Shown: piece after piece, positions 25,246 to 33,376 of the stretch
How the letters are laid out: each line of letters starts with the position of its first letter
Position numbering within the stretch: the first letter of the stretch is position 1
Origin: M55B118 sp964501715
Lineage (GTDB): Bacteria; Bacillota_I; Bacilli_A; Izemoplasmatales; Izemoplasmataceae
DNA: 60,330 nt
NCBI GenBank assembly: GCA_964501715.1
Contig: CAZCTR010000008.1
Location: forward strand, 1-60,330
Direction of reading: 5' to 3'
Program-made: the position numbers and the translations under genes
Notes under the pieces: generated by a model
Databases searched by the model: none
Seen by the model: only the letters and a program-made list of their open reading frames with translations
Told to the model about the DNA's origin: nothing

Positions 25246-26543
25246 CTGATATACCCGATTTTTTTGGCTTCCTCACGGAGCTCGTCGCGGAATTTGGGAT
25301 GGGCGATGGCGATGAGGCGTTCGACCCGTTCTTTGATGGTGGTGCCCCTGAGTGCGGCGACACCGTATTCTGTGACCACATAATCGACATCGTTGCGTGA
25401 CAAGGTCACCGCGGCTCCTGGGCGAAGGGTGGGGACGATTTTGGATATCTCCTCGCGCTTGCCGGTCTTCGGGTTCTTCGGGTTGGCCGTCGAATAGAGC
25501 GTGATGAAACTGCGTCCGTTCTTGGCACGCTGCGCGCCTGTGGCGGTATCCGTCTGGCCCCCGGTGCCGCTGAATTGCTGGGTGCCGATCGATTCGCTCG
25601 CGCATTGTCCGGTGAGGTCGATCTCTATGGTGGTGTTGATCGAGACCTGGTTGTCGTTCTGCCCGATGACACAGGGGTCGTTGACATAGTTGCCATCAAG
25701 GATCATGACAGCGGGGTTGTCATCGATGAAATCGTAGAGTTCCTTGGTGCCGAGGGCGAATGCGCAGACCATCTTGCCTTTGTGAAGGGTCTTTTTCTTG
25801 TTGGAGATGCTGCCGTTCTTGTAGAGCTTCATGAATCCTGTCGTCAGCATTTCCGTATGGACACCGAGGTCCTTCTTGTCCATGAGTGCGTTTGCGACCG
25901 CGTTGGGGATGCCGCCGATGCCCAGTTGGATGGTGTCGCCGTCATGGATCATGTCGGCGATCGCCTGGCCGATCTTTTCGTCTTTCTCGTTTGGCTTCGC
26001 ATCAGGAAGGACCGGGGTCTCGTAGTCGACTTCGACGAAATAGTCCACGTCGGATTCGTGCACTTCCATGTCCCCATGGGTCCTTGGAAGGTTCGGGTTG
26101 ATTTCGAGAATTACAGTCTTGGCATTTTCAATCATATGTTTCTCGTAGACATTGCTTGTGGACAGCGATACGTACCCGTGCTTGTCGGGCGGTGTGGCGT
26201 TGCCCACATACACATCAGGGGTGATGTGCTGCGTCCGTTTGACGCCTGCGAAATGCAGATGGTTCGGGATGAAGGAGATGTTGCCGTTCTTGAAAGCCTT
26301 CCTCAAATCGCCCGAAAAGAACCAGCTGTTGACGGTGAAGGTGTCCTTGTAGGCGGGGTCGGTCATGAACGGATAGGCTTTGAGGGGCAGGCAGTTGTCG
26401 ATGGTCACATGGTCCACACGGTCGGCGATCTCATGAAGATGCGAGAAGAACTCGCGTCCTTCCGCCGCGACCATGCCCTGGACGATGTGGTCGTGGTTCT
26501 GTATTTTGTCCAATGCTTCTTTTAAAGTGATGGTTTTTGCCAT
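25242..26543 (-). CDS. Acetyl-CoA hydrolase/transferase family CoA-transferase (4-hydroxybutyrate CoA-transferase-like)
   Basis: A 433-residue family I-type CoA-transferase that probably moves CoA from acetyl-CoA to a carboxylic acid. The catalytic glutamate is Glu231 in DLGVHTEMLTTG, equivalent to the active Glu of 4-hydroxybutyrate CoA-transferase (AbfT). The oxyanion loop LGIGGIPNAVA (about 207-217) and GTGGQTDTATGA near 330 are typical. AAAGGAG precedes ATG. It follows the binding-protein gene and offers the CoA-activation step for whatever the LivHMGF transporter brings in. Acetate, propionate, 4-hydroxybutyrate or 3-hydroxybutyrate are all possible acceptors. Confidence 0.92.
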   Translation of the reverse strand: MAKTITLKEALDKIQNHDHIVQGMVAAEGREFFSHLHEIADRVDHVTIDNCLPLKAYPFMTDPAYKDTFTVNSWFFSGDLRKAFKNGNISFIPNHLHFAGVKRTQHITPDVYVGNATPPDKHGYVSLSTSNVYEKHMIENAKTVILEINPNLPRTHGDMEVHESDVDYFVEVDYETPVLPDAKPNEKDEKIGQAIADMIHDGDTIQLGIGGIPNAVANALMDKKDLGVHTEMLTTGFMKLYKNGSISNKKKTLHKGKMVCAFALGTKELYDFIDDNPAVMILDGNYVNDPCVIGQNDNQVSINTTIEIDLTGQCASESIGTQQFSGTGGQTDTATGAQRAKNGRSFITLYSTANPKNPKTGKREEISKIVPTLRPGAAVTLSRNDVDYVVTEYGVAALRGTTIKERVERLIAIAHPKFRDELREEAKKIGYIR

Positions 26544-26568
26544 AATGATTGGCTCCTTTCATGGGGAA

Positions 26569-26590
26569 GAGGGTGGTTCGCACCACCCTC
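26569..26590 (-). other. GNRA-capped hairpin between binding-protein and CoA-transferase genes
   Basis: On the minus strand a perfect 9-bp stem GAGGGTGGT / ACCACCCTC closes a GCGA tetraloop. No T tract follows, so it is unlikely to terminate. A 3' stabilising hairpin for the binding-protein message is more likely. Confidence 0.65.
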
Positions 26591-26605
26591 CATGACATGA
26601 TTCGC

Positions 26606-27859
26606 TTAGTTCAAGATTTCAGAAATATCCTGGATGTCGCGGACTGTTGCCCAGTCATAGGTCCATTCTTCGTCCTCATCCTGGACGGCAGTGCCTTGAA
26701 GCCAGGACATCGCTTGGGTACCTACGCGGTTGCCATCTGAGAAATCCACAATGCCGCCGAACGGATTGTTGATGGGATCCTCTTCCATGGCTTCCATGTA
26801 AGATTGCCAAGTGAGTTCATCCTCACCTACACGTTCAAGCCCTTGAACGAAAACGTCAGCAGCAATCCAACCTGCCATTGCGTAAGCATTTGCACCGTAT
26901 TCTTCCTCAACTTGGCCTGCAAACTGCCAATATTCATCACTGAATCCCATTTCACCATCCGGGTCATTGATGTCCACCCATGCACTGGCGTAAAGATCAA
27001 AGGGCTCATCCTGGACGATATCAGGGATATCTGCGAGGAATGAAGCGTCCGCATTGACATAACTTGTGACAACCGGTTTGGTATTGCCTTCAGTATGTAG
27101 GTCCTGTATGGCGATTTTCGCAGGCGCCTGATTCGCTGCGACAATAATCGCATCAGCATCAGAGTTGCTCAATTCACGAGCCGCACTGCTCATATCGACA
27201 TCGCTATAGCCGACCTCTCTTGTATTGAGCGTGATGTCAAGCTCCTCTGCCCGTTTTTCAATTCCGTCAAACATACCGGTACCCGCATCGTCATCCGTGT
27301 AGATCACGCCGATTTCTTCCCCGTCGAATTCATCGAAAATACGGGCAACCATGACTTCACCTTCTGCATCATAGATAGGCTGAACAGGGAACGAAGTGCG
27401 TTCTCCGCCTTCAGCGTTTGGATTGAACAGCGAACTGACACCGGTAGCATAATAAACGCGGGGTACGCCGACACTTACGAGGTAGTCTCTTGTCGCTTCA
27501 ACGGTTGGCGTGCCGAGATGTCCGACAATGGAGAAAACCTCGTCCTCTTCAACGAGCTCCTGAATGTAGTTGAGGCCGAGTTCGGCATCGGATTCATCAT
27601 CATAATGGATAAAATCGATGGTCCGTCCTGCGACGCCGCCTTGTTCATTCACCATATCGAAATAAGATTGTATGGCGCTGTTGAAGGGAACTCCAACTTC
27701 AGCGAATTGACCTGAGGTCCCCGCTGCATTTCCCACAAGGATGCTGTCTTCTGTAACACCCTGTGATACATTCAGGTCCACCTCGTCATCTGAACCGTTG
27801 CATGCCGCGAGTGAAAAAACCGCCAACGCGAGCACAAAGCTAATTAGAATCTTTTTCAT
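26606..27859 (-). CDS. Substrate-binding lipoprotein of a branched-chain amino acid-type ABC transporter
   Basis: A 417-residue extracellular receptor of the Peripla_BP_6 (LivJ-like) family. Residues 1-20 are a lipoprotein signal (MKKILISFVLALAVFSLAAC, lipobox LAAC). The mature part begins with SILVGNAAGTSGQFAEVGVPF, typical of LivJ and amide- or aromatic-acid-binding relatives. ATG 27859 is taken because AGGAGG lies 8 nt upstream; an upstream TTG overlaps this region. It is encoded with its permease and ATPase genes. The ligand is not evident; the gene company (thiolase, CoA-transferase, SDR) suggests a carboxylic acid rather than an amino acid. Confidence 0.92.
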   Translation of the reverse strand: MKKILISFVLALAVFSLAACNGSDDEVDLNVSQGVTEDSILVGNAAGTSGQFAEVGVPFNSAIQSYFDMVNEQGGVAGRTIDFIHYDDESDAELGLNYIQELVEEDEVFSIVGHLGTPTVEATRDYLVSVGVPRVYYATGVSSLFNPNAEGGERTSFPVQPIYDAEGEVMVARIFDEFDGEEIGVIYTDDDAGTGMFDGIEKRAEELDITLNTREVGYSDVDMSSAARELSNSDADAIIVAANQAPAKIAIQDLHTEGNTKPVVTSYVNADASFLADIPDIVQDEPFDLYASAWVDINDPDGEMGFSDEYWQFAGQVEEEYGANAYAMAGWIAADVFVQGLERVGEDELTWQSYMEAMEEDPINNPFGGIVDFSDGNRVGTQAMSWLQGTAVQDEDEEWTYDWATVRDIQDISEILN

Positions 27860-27888
27860 TTCCAAATCCTCCTAAAGTTTTTTATATC

Positions 27889-27906
27889 AATCTGCAATAG
27901 CAGATT
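27889..27906 (-). other. Small hairpin between livF and the binding-protein gene
   Basis: Stem AATCTGC / GCAGATT with a 4-nt loop sits between the livF stop and the next ribosome binding site. It lacks a good U tract in the direction of transcription, so it may tune expression rather than stop it. Confidence 0.5.
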
Positions 27907-27909
27907 TGA

Positions 27910-28809
27910 TTATTTTTTTCCCAGGTACGCTTCCACTAGCTCCTCATCCTGAAGCAAAGCTTTAGCGGACCCTTCTTTGATGATTTTTCCGAGTTTCAAA
28001 ACATACGCATGATCAGCTATCTTCAATGCCTGAAGGGCATTCTGTTCTACAATGATGATGGTTATGCCCGCTTGGTTGAGCTTCAGAATGACATCGAATA
28101 TGTTGCGGACAATCATCGGGGCCAGCCCTAGGGAGGGCTCGTCGAGAAGCAGCAAGGTCGGAAGCCCCATAAGGGCCCTGCCAATCGCAAGCATCTGTTG
28201 CTCACCACCTGAGAGGGTGAGGGCGACCTGATGCTTACGCTCTTCAAGAACAGGAAACATGTCATAGACGCGTGCTAAGTTGTTCGCTATGATTTCTTGG
28301 CGCTTGAGTCTGACCCGTTCATCATCCGGCCCCGTGCCTATGCGTTTTTTAGTTTTCTCAGGCAGTTTGTCCATCATCAACGTTGATCGGCGGACGGAAT
28401 TGTCCTTAACCGTAAACGCACCAATCATCAGGTTTTCATGCACTGAAAGTTCTGTAAAGACCTTACGGCCTTCAGGCGCGTGGATGATGCCTTTGTCAGT
28501 GATGTTGTCAGGATTTTTTTGTAGGATGTCTTCACCGTCATAGATCAGTTGTCCCTTTTCCACGTCTTTAAGTCCGCTTATCGATTTTAAAAGGGTGCTC
28601 TTGCCCGCTCCGTTTGCGCCGAGAATGGAAATGACTTTTCCTTTTGGAACTTTGATGGATATGTCGTCCAATGCTCTGATGGGACCGTAGGATACCGAAA
28701 GGTTCTCAATAGACAGCAACGTTTCCCCATTTTTTGATTGCTTTTGTTTTTTGTGCTTGCGTCGCCATTCGAGAATTTTTGATGTTCTTGTCTTTTGTGT
28801 TGTCGGCAT
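27910..28809 (-). CDS. livF: LivF-type ABC transporter ATP-binding protein
   Basis: A 299-residue ATPase. Walker A is GANGAGKSTLLKS, signature LSGGEQQMLAIGRAL, Walker B LLLLDEPSLGLAP, and the H-switch region is VEQN as in LivF. It has a basic N-terminal extension of about 30 residues (RRKHKKQKQSK) and an insertion of about 35 residues (about 125-165) before the signature, both longer than in typical LivF of about 235 residues. AAGGAGAA precedes ATG, 2 nt after the livG stop. Confidence 0.93.
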   Translation of the reverse strand: MPTTQKTRTSKILEWRRKHKKQKQSKNGETLLSIENLSVSYGPIRALDDISIKVPKGKVISILGANGAGKSTLLKSISGLKDVEKGQLIYDGEDILQKNPDNITDKGIIHAPEGRKVFTELSVHENLMIGAFTVKDNSVRRSTLMMDKLPEKTKKRIGTGPDDERVRLKRQEIIANNLARVYDMFPVLEERKHQVALTLSGGEQQMLAIGRALMGLPTLLLLDEPSLGLAPMIVRNIFDVILKLNQAGITIIIVEQNALQALKIADHAYVLKLGKIIKEGSAKALLQDEELVEAYLGKK

Positions 28810-28811
28810 GT

Positions 28812-29609
28812 TTATTCTCCTTCCCCGAGATAGGCTTTTTGGACCTCGGGATGGCTTTGTATGTTCTTAGGGGTGTCAATGGCGATGAATTTGCCAAAGT
28901 TTATGGCGCATACGCGGTCACAAATCCTCATCACAAAGTTCATGTCGTGTTCAATGACGAGAATGGAGGCTTGATATTTCTTTTGAATGTCATGGATGAT
29001 CCTTGTGAGTTCTGTGGTTTCAGACTCATTGAGACCAGCGGCCGGTTCATCAAGAATGATAAGTTTAGGGTCGCTCATGAGTGTTCTCGCGATTTCGATC
29101 CGCTTTAAGACACCGTAGGGCTGACCCCCTGCAGGGGAGTCCTTGATGGCGTCTAGATTCATGAATTTTAGAATGTCGGACGCTTTGTCCCTGAGGTTCT
29201 TTTCTTCTTTCTTGTATTTTCCTGTTCGGAAGATGTGGGCAAAAACGCCTGTCTCGAATTGTCTATGGGCGCCAATCAAAACGTTGTCAATCACAGAGAG
29301 GTCTGGGACAAGTTCGATGTTTTGAAATGTCCTCACTATGCCGAGGTCGATGATTCTTGTGACAAGGACCGTGTTCAAATCGATAAAATCATCCTCATTT
29401 TGCTTCCGATAGAGAATGGTGCCTTCATAATCTTTATAGAATTGGGTAAGGCAATTGAATACTGTCGTCTTACCAGCTCCATTGGGACCGATGATCCCCA
29501 ATATTTCATTTTCCTTTACATCAAAGGCCAGGTCATCGACAGCCTTGAGTCCTCCGAAACGCATCGTGACATGATCGAATTTCAACAATGTTTTCTTAGT
29601 GTCAGCCAT
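28812..29609 (-). CDS. livG: LivG-type ABC transporter ATP-binding protein
   Basis: A 265-residue ATPase of the branched-chain amino acid transporter type. Walker A is GPNGAGKTTVFNC, the conserved GIVRTFQNIELVPDLSV segment and LIGAHRQFETG follow, Walker B is LIILDEPAAGLNESE and the H-loop VIEHDMNFVM. The signature motif reads PYGVLKRIEIARTL, where LSYG is replaced by YGVLK. Its ATG overlaps the end of livM by 8 nt, a sign of coupled translation. Confidence 0.93.
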   Translation of the reverse strand: MADTKKTLLKFDHVTMRFGGLKAVDDLAFDVKENEILGIIGPNGAGKTTVFNCLTQFYKDYEGTILYRKQNEDDFIDLNTVLVTRIIDLGIVRTFQNIELVPDLSVIDNVLIGAHRQFETGVFAHIFRTGKYKKEEKNLRDKASDILKFMNLDAIKDSPAGGQPYGVLKRIEIARTLMSDPKLIILDEPAAGLNESETTELTRIIHDIQKKYQASILVIEHDMNFVMRICDRVCAINFGKFIAIDTPKNIQSHPEVQKAYLGEGE

Positions 29610-30729
29610 GGTTTCTCACCCGCTTCATTTTGGTGCGTATCTTATGATATAGCCTTTTGAAATCCTGTGATAGATAGACTATGCCGCGCGGATAGAACAA
29701 AATGACAAGTATGATGAGAAGTCCGCCGAAAGCGTAGGAAAAATCTCCCAGGATATCGTAGAGGAATATTCGGGGGAACGCATAGACCACCATTGCGCCA
29801 AGCACCGTTCCGAAGATTGATTTCAAACCGCCGACGACAACAATGGCGATGACTGTGAGACTCACCATCAGCGTCCAGCGGGTATTGGAACTGGATTGGT
29901 TCCACATGATGTACATGATACCAGAAAGTGAAGCAAAGAAATTCGCCATCATGAAAGCGATGAGACGGTATTTGACAATGTTTATGCCCATGGCCTGTGC
30001 CGCATTCGATGAACGGCTCATGGCCATGAACGCCCGACCAGTCTTGCTTTTGATGACATGGTATATGACAATCATGGTCGCCACAAGCAACACCGTAAGA
30101 ACGATGAGCAGTAAGTACCGGTCATAATTGACCATGTTTGCGACCCGATAGGCCCTGTTCTGACTCAGTGTCAATGCGCCGAACAAGGTGACGCTGTTGT
30201 CAGAAAATGAGCGGCTGTTTTGCCCGAAGATGATCGAAAGGGACGTGAATACGGTCACCATGATCTCAGAAACGAAGAGTGTCGTAATGGCCAGGTATAT
30301 CCCTTGGACTCTCAGACTGATGAATCCGACGAGAGCACCTAGTAAAGAGGATATGACAAGCACAGTTAGAACTGCAAGTTCAAAAGGAAAACCGAGGTCG
30401 TCTACGAAAAAGACCGTACCCAGCGCCCCTAAGCCCATAAACCCTGCGGTGGCGAGTGATATAAGTCCGCCGAACCCCAAAAGAAGATTGAGACCCAGCG
30501 CTGCCACTGAGTAAATGAGGACACTTGAAAGATGGAAATTGCTTGATCTTCCACCGGGGATAAAATCGTAATAAGGCCCTAGAAACATAAACGCAAGCAG
30601 GACTCCGAACATGATGAATTGGATTTGCGGGTATTTCTTGAGTGTTTTTCTGAACCCCCCAAAAAATGTCACCATATTTTTCAATAAACCCTTGAGGCCC
30701 TCTTTAGGCTGTTTGTTCTTTGTATTCAT
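29602..30729 (-). CDS. livM: LivM-type ABC transporter permease
   Basis: A 375-residue inner-membrane permease with about nine to ten hydrophobic helices. The central region shows GLISLATAGFMGLGALG and the permease EAA-like loop ALGINIVKYRLIAFMMANFFA typical of LivM. ATG 30729 is chosen because GGAAGGTG lies upstream and it follows livH by only 4 nt; the longer open frame upstream has no site and would overlap livH extensively. Confidence 0.92.
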   Translation of the reverse strand: MNTKNKQPKEGLKGLLKNMVTFFGGFRKTLKKYPQIQFIMFGVLLAFMFLGPYYDFIPGGRSSNFHLSSVLIYSVAALGLNLLLGFGGLISLATAGFMGLGALGTVFFVDDLGFPFELAVLTVLVISSLLGALVGFISLRVQGIYLAITTLFVSEIMVTVFTSLSIIFGQNSRSFSDNSVTLFGALTLSQNRAYRVANMVNYDRYLLLIVLTVLLVATMIVIYHVIKSKTGRAFMAMSRSSNAAQAMGINIVKYRLIAFMMANFFASLSGIMYIMWNQSSSNTRWTLMVSLTVIAIVVVGGLKSIFGTVLGAMVVYAFPRIFLYDILGDFSYAFGGLLIILVILFYPRGIVYLSQDFKRLYHKIRTKMKRVRNHG

Positions 30730-30733
30730 GAAG

Positions 30734-31612
30734 TCACACCTTCCTTGCTTCTTTTTTCCCGAACAAGCCCTCGGGCTTGAAATAGAGAACCAGGAGTATG
30801 ATTGACCATACAAGGGTATCGTTCCAAGTGTCGGAGATGAACGTATAGGACATCTCCCGTGAAAATGCAATGATATATGCCGCAATGACCGGTCCATGAA
30901 ATGTGTTAAAGCCACCAAAGATACAGGCAAAAAAGGCACTTACCTGGATGACCACCAGCATATCAAGTCTCACCGCGCTTTGAGCAACCATGAGACCCGC
31001 AAGAGTACCAAGAATCGCAGCGACCGCCCAAGAGAACATAGTAATCCGTTCAGTTGGAACCCCCATTAACTTGGCAGTGATGCGATCCGAAGCTGTAACA
31101 CGTGTCGCAAGACCCCAGCGTGTCTTTTGAATGAACAAAAGGACGACCACCATGAGCACGATGGACAAGGTGACAAAAAACAGTGTCTGATAACCTACAC
31201 TTGTTCCAAGAATCATCATGCTGCCTGAGAAATAGGAATCAGGGATTCTATAACTCTGAGTACCGAATACAATCGGGATCAGTCCCCAGATGAGAAGGAT
31301 AAACCCTAAAGTGATAATCTGTTTGGATAATACGCTTACTTTTCCGGCTCGCCGCATGACCAATAAGTCAATGGCCACTCCGAAGAAGAAAGCAAAAACC
31401 AAAGCTGCAAAAGAGGAAAGCCAAATATTGGAAAACACGTCAAACGTTGTCATCAACCAAGCTGCCACATAAGCCCCGAGCGTTCCAATCGAAGCCTGTG
31501 CGAAATTCGTTGCTCTGGATGTTTTGAAAATGAGTACGATACCGAGTGCTGCGAGGGCTATATATGAACCATAACGCAAGCTCCCGAAGATGATGGCCAC
31601 GAAATCACTCAT
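30734..31612 (-). CDS. livH: LivH-type ABC transporter permease
   Basis: A 292-residue permease with about eight membrane helices. The start region MSDFVAIIFGSLRYGSYIAL and the following GIVLIFKTSRATNFAQASIG are typical of LivH. The conserved loop LMGVPTERITMFSWAVAAIL is also present. ATG 31612 overlaps the end of the KAS III-like gene by 8 nt, so transporter and metabolic genes are translationally linked. Confidence 0.92.
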   Translation of the reverse strand: MSDFVAIIFGSLRYGSYIALAALGIVLIFKTSRATNFAQASIGTLGAYVAAWLMTTFDVFSNIWLSSFAALVFAFFFGVAIDLLVMRRAGKVSVLSKQIITLGFILLIWGLIPIVFGTQSYRIPDSYFSGSMMILGTSVGYQTLFFVTLSIVLMVVVLLFIQKTRWGLATRVTASDRITAKLMGVPTERITMFSWAVAAILGTLAGLMVAQSAVRLDMLVVIQVSAFFACIFGGFNTFHGPVIAAYIIAFSREMSYTFISDTWNDTLVWSIILLVLYFKPEGLFGKKEARKV

Positions 31613-32639
31613 CGATATCCCCCCACTGGATGACACTCGCGCCCCAGACGTAGCCGATGCCGGCCGCAATCAAAGAAACGGTGGACCCGTCTTTCACCTT
31701 GCCCTTCTGAAGCGCGAGATGAAGGGAGAGGATCTGGTCGATCTGACCCATGTGACCATAGTCCTCAAGATAGATGGTCTTATCATCATCAAGCCCGAGT
31801 TCCTTGACCATGCCATCATGCGCGGAGCGCTTGATGTGAAGGATGGCCAAATAATCTATGTCGCTTCGGGTCTTCCCGCTTTTTTCCAATGATTTGTCGA
31901 TGCACTCGAACCAGTTCGGCACACTCACTTCCTTGAGGCGCGCCTTCATGGTCTCAGGTTCCATCACACGAAGCGACTTGTAGGCTTCTTTGAGATTGTC
32001 CTCGTTGATCGGGTTCTTGGTGCCGCCGATCTCGACGCCCGCGGTGCGTGCGAGGGATCCATCGGCGATGAAGTGGCTTCCAAGGACAGCGTTCCTGCCG
32101 TGATTCTTTCTGAGGATCATCGCGCCTGCGCCGGCTGAGAGGTTGTACATCATCGACATGTTCGGGTCGCTGTAATCGACGAAATCGCCGTTGCGGTAAC
32201 CTCCGACGATGAGCACGGTGTTGACCTCGTCATCGGCGATCATCATGTCGCGTGCGATCTTGAGCGCGCCGAGCGAGGTCGCGCAACGGTTCTGAAGGTC
32301 TATGCCCCAGGCATGCTTCGCACCGATTGCGCCCTGGACATAAAGGGAGGAGGTTGTGAGCGGGTATTCCTTCCACTCCTCGCCGATATCGAGGATGACA
32401 TCGACCTCCTCGGGCTTGATGCCGGTGCGCTCAAGCGCATCCTTGGCGGCATAGGCTCCCATCTCCTGGGTGCCTTCTGCCTCTCCGGGCACACGGACCT
32501 CCCGGATGCCTTGTTTTTCTATGATCGCGTCTTCTGTCCAGTTCCCGTTCGTGGCGGCCGCGATCTGGGCGGCGCTGCGGGTTTTCTTCGGAAGGTAGAT
32601 TCCGGTCCCGACCACGCCGACATGGGGTTGTTTTGTCAT
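31605..32639 (-). CDS. KAS III-like thiolase-superfamily protein with altered triad
   Basis: A 344-residue relative of 3-oxoacyl-ACP synthase III. The nucleophile Cys119 is present in NRCATSLGAL. The family His aligns with His268 or His274 (LHIKRSAHDG). The position of the catalytic Asn (GNTS in FabH) reads YGHMGQ, so His296 replaces Asn. Lacking this residue, the protein may transfer an acyl group or hydrolyse a thioester instead of a decarboxylative condensation. AGGAGG precedes ATG 32639. It lies between SDR and livH in the same operon. Function is inferred only. Confidence 0.82.
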   Translation of the reverse strand: MTKQPHVGVVGTGIYLPKKTRSAAQIAAATNGNWTEDAIIEKQGIREVRVPGEAEGTQEMGAYAAKDALERTGIKPEEVDVILDIGEEWKEYPLTTSSLYVQGAIGAKHAWGIDLQNRCATSLGALKIARDMMIADDEVNTVLIVGGYRNGDFVDYSDPNMSMMYNLSAGAGAMILRKNHGRNAVLGSHFIADGSLARTAGVEIGGTKNPINEDNLKEAYKSLRVMEPETMKARLKEVSVPNWFECIDKSLEKSGKTRSDIDYLAILHIKRSAHDGMVKELGLDDDKTIYLEDYGHMGQIDQILSLHLALQKGKVKDGSTVSLIAAGIGYVWGASVIQWGDIDE

Positions 32640-32656
32640 GGTATGCCTCCTAGGTG

Positions 32657-33376
32657 TTAAAGTCTCATGCCGCCGTTGGCGCTGATGACTTGTCCGGTGA
32701 TGTAGCTGGATTCCCCGCTTGCGAGGAAAAGTGCGGTGTCGGCGATCTCTCTCGGTTCTCCGAGACGTTTGAGCATGGTCATGGAAGCGAACTTGTCCAA
32801 AAGGTCCTGCGGAACGGTCTTGAGGATGTCGGTCATGACATAGCCGGGTGCGATCGCATTGACGCGCACCGGAGTGCCCTTGCGGGCGAATTCCTTGGCC
32901 CACGTCTTGGTGAGGCCGATGATGCCCGCTTTCGAGGCGGCGTAGTTGGCCTGTCCGATGTTGCCGTATTCACCGACGACACTGGAGATGTTGACGATCG
33001 CCCCTCCACCGTTTTGGACCATGGCCGGCCCGATCAGACGGGTGAGGTTGAAGACCCCTTTGAGATTGACATTCAGGACCTTGTCCCATTGTTCGTCAGT
33101 CATCTTCTTGGTCATGGCGTCCGCGGTGATGCCGGCGTTGTTGACAAGGATGTCGATTTGACCGAACTCCTCGGTCACTTCGTCGAAAAACGACTTGCAT
33201 GCATCCGTGTCAGTGACATCGAGAATTTTTCCGGTGACACCTTTCTGTTCATAATCGAGTTCCTGCATATCCACGGCGATGACTTGCGCGCCTTCTTCGG
33301 CGAAACGGGTCGCCATGGCTTTTCCAAGTCCTTGTGCGCCGCCTGTCACAACTGCCACTTTGTTTTCGAGTCTCAT
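32657..33376 (-). CDS. Short-chain dehydrogenase, FabG/PhaB-like 3-hydroxyacyl dehydrogenase
   Basis: A 239-residue NAD(P)-dependent oxidoreductase. The cofactor loop TGGAQGLGKAMA, NNAG near 86, the active Ser in NISSVVGEYG and Tyr-Lys in YAASKAG are all present, and the C-terminus SSYITGQVISANGGM matches FabG/PhaB. It can interconvert 3-oxoacyl and 3-hydroxyacyl thioesters. Start ATG 33376 follows GGAGG and overlaps the thiolase stop (ATGA), which ties it to acetoacetyl-CoA chemistry. Whether it works in the oxidative or reductive direction is unknown. Confidence 0.92.
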   Translation of the reverse strand: MRLENKVAVVTGGAQGLGKAMATRFAEEGAQVIAVDMQELDYEQKGVTGKILDVTDTDACKSFFDEVTEEFGQIDILVNNAGITADAMTKKMTDEQWDKVLNVNLKGVFNLTRLIGPAMVQNGGGAIVNISSVVGEYGNIGQANYAASKAGIIGLTKTWAKEFARKGTPVRVNAIAPGYVMTDILKTVPQDLLDKFASMTMLKRLGEPREIADTALFLASGESSYITGQVISANGGMRL

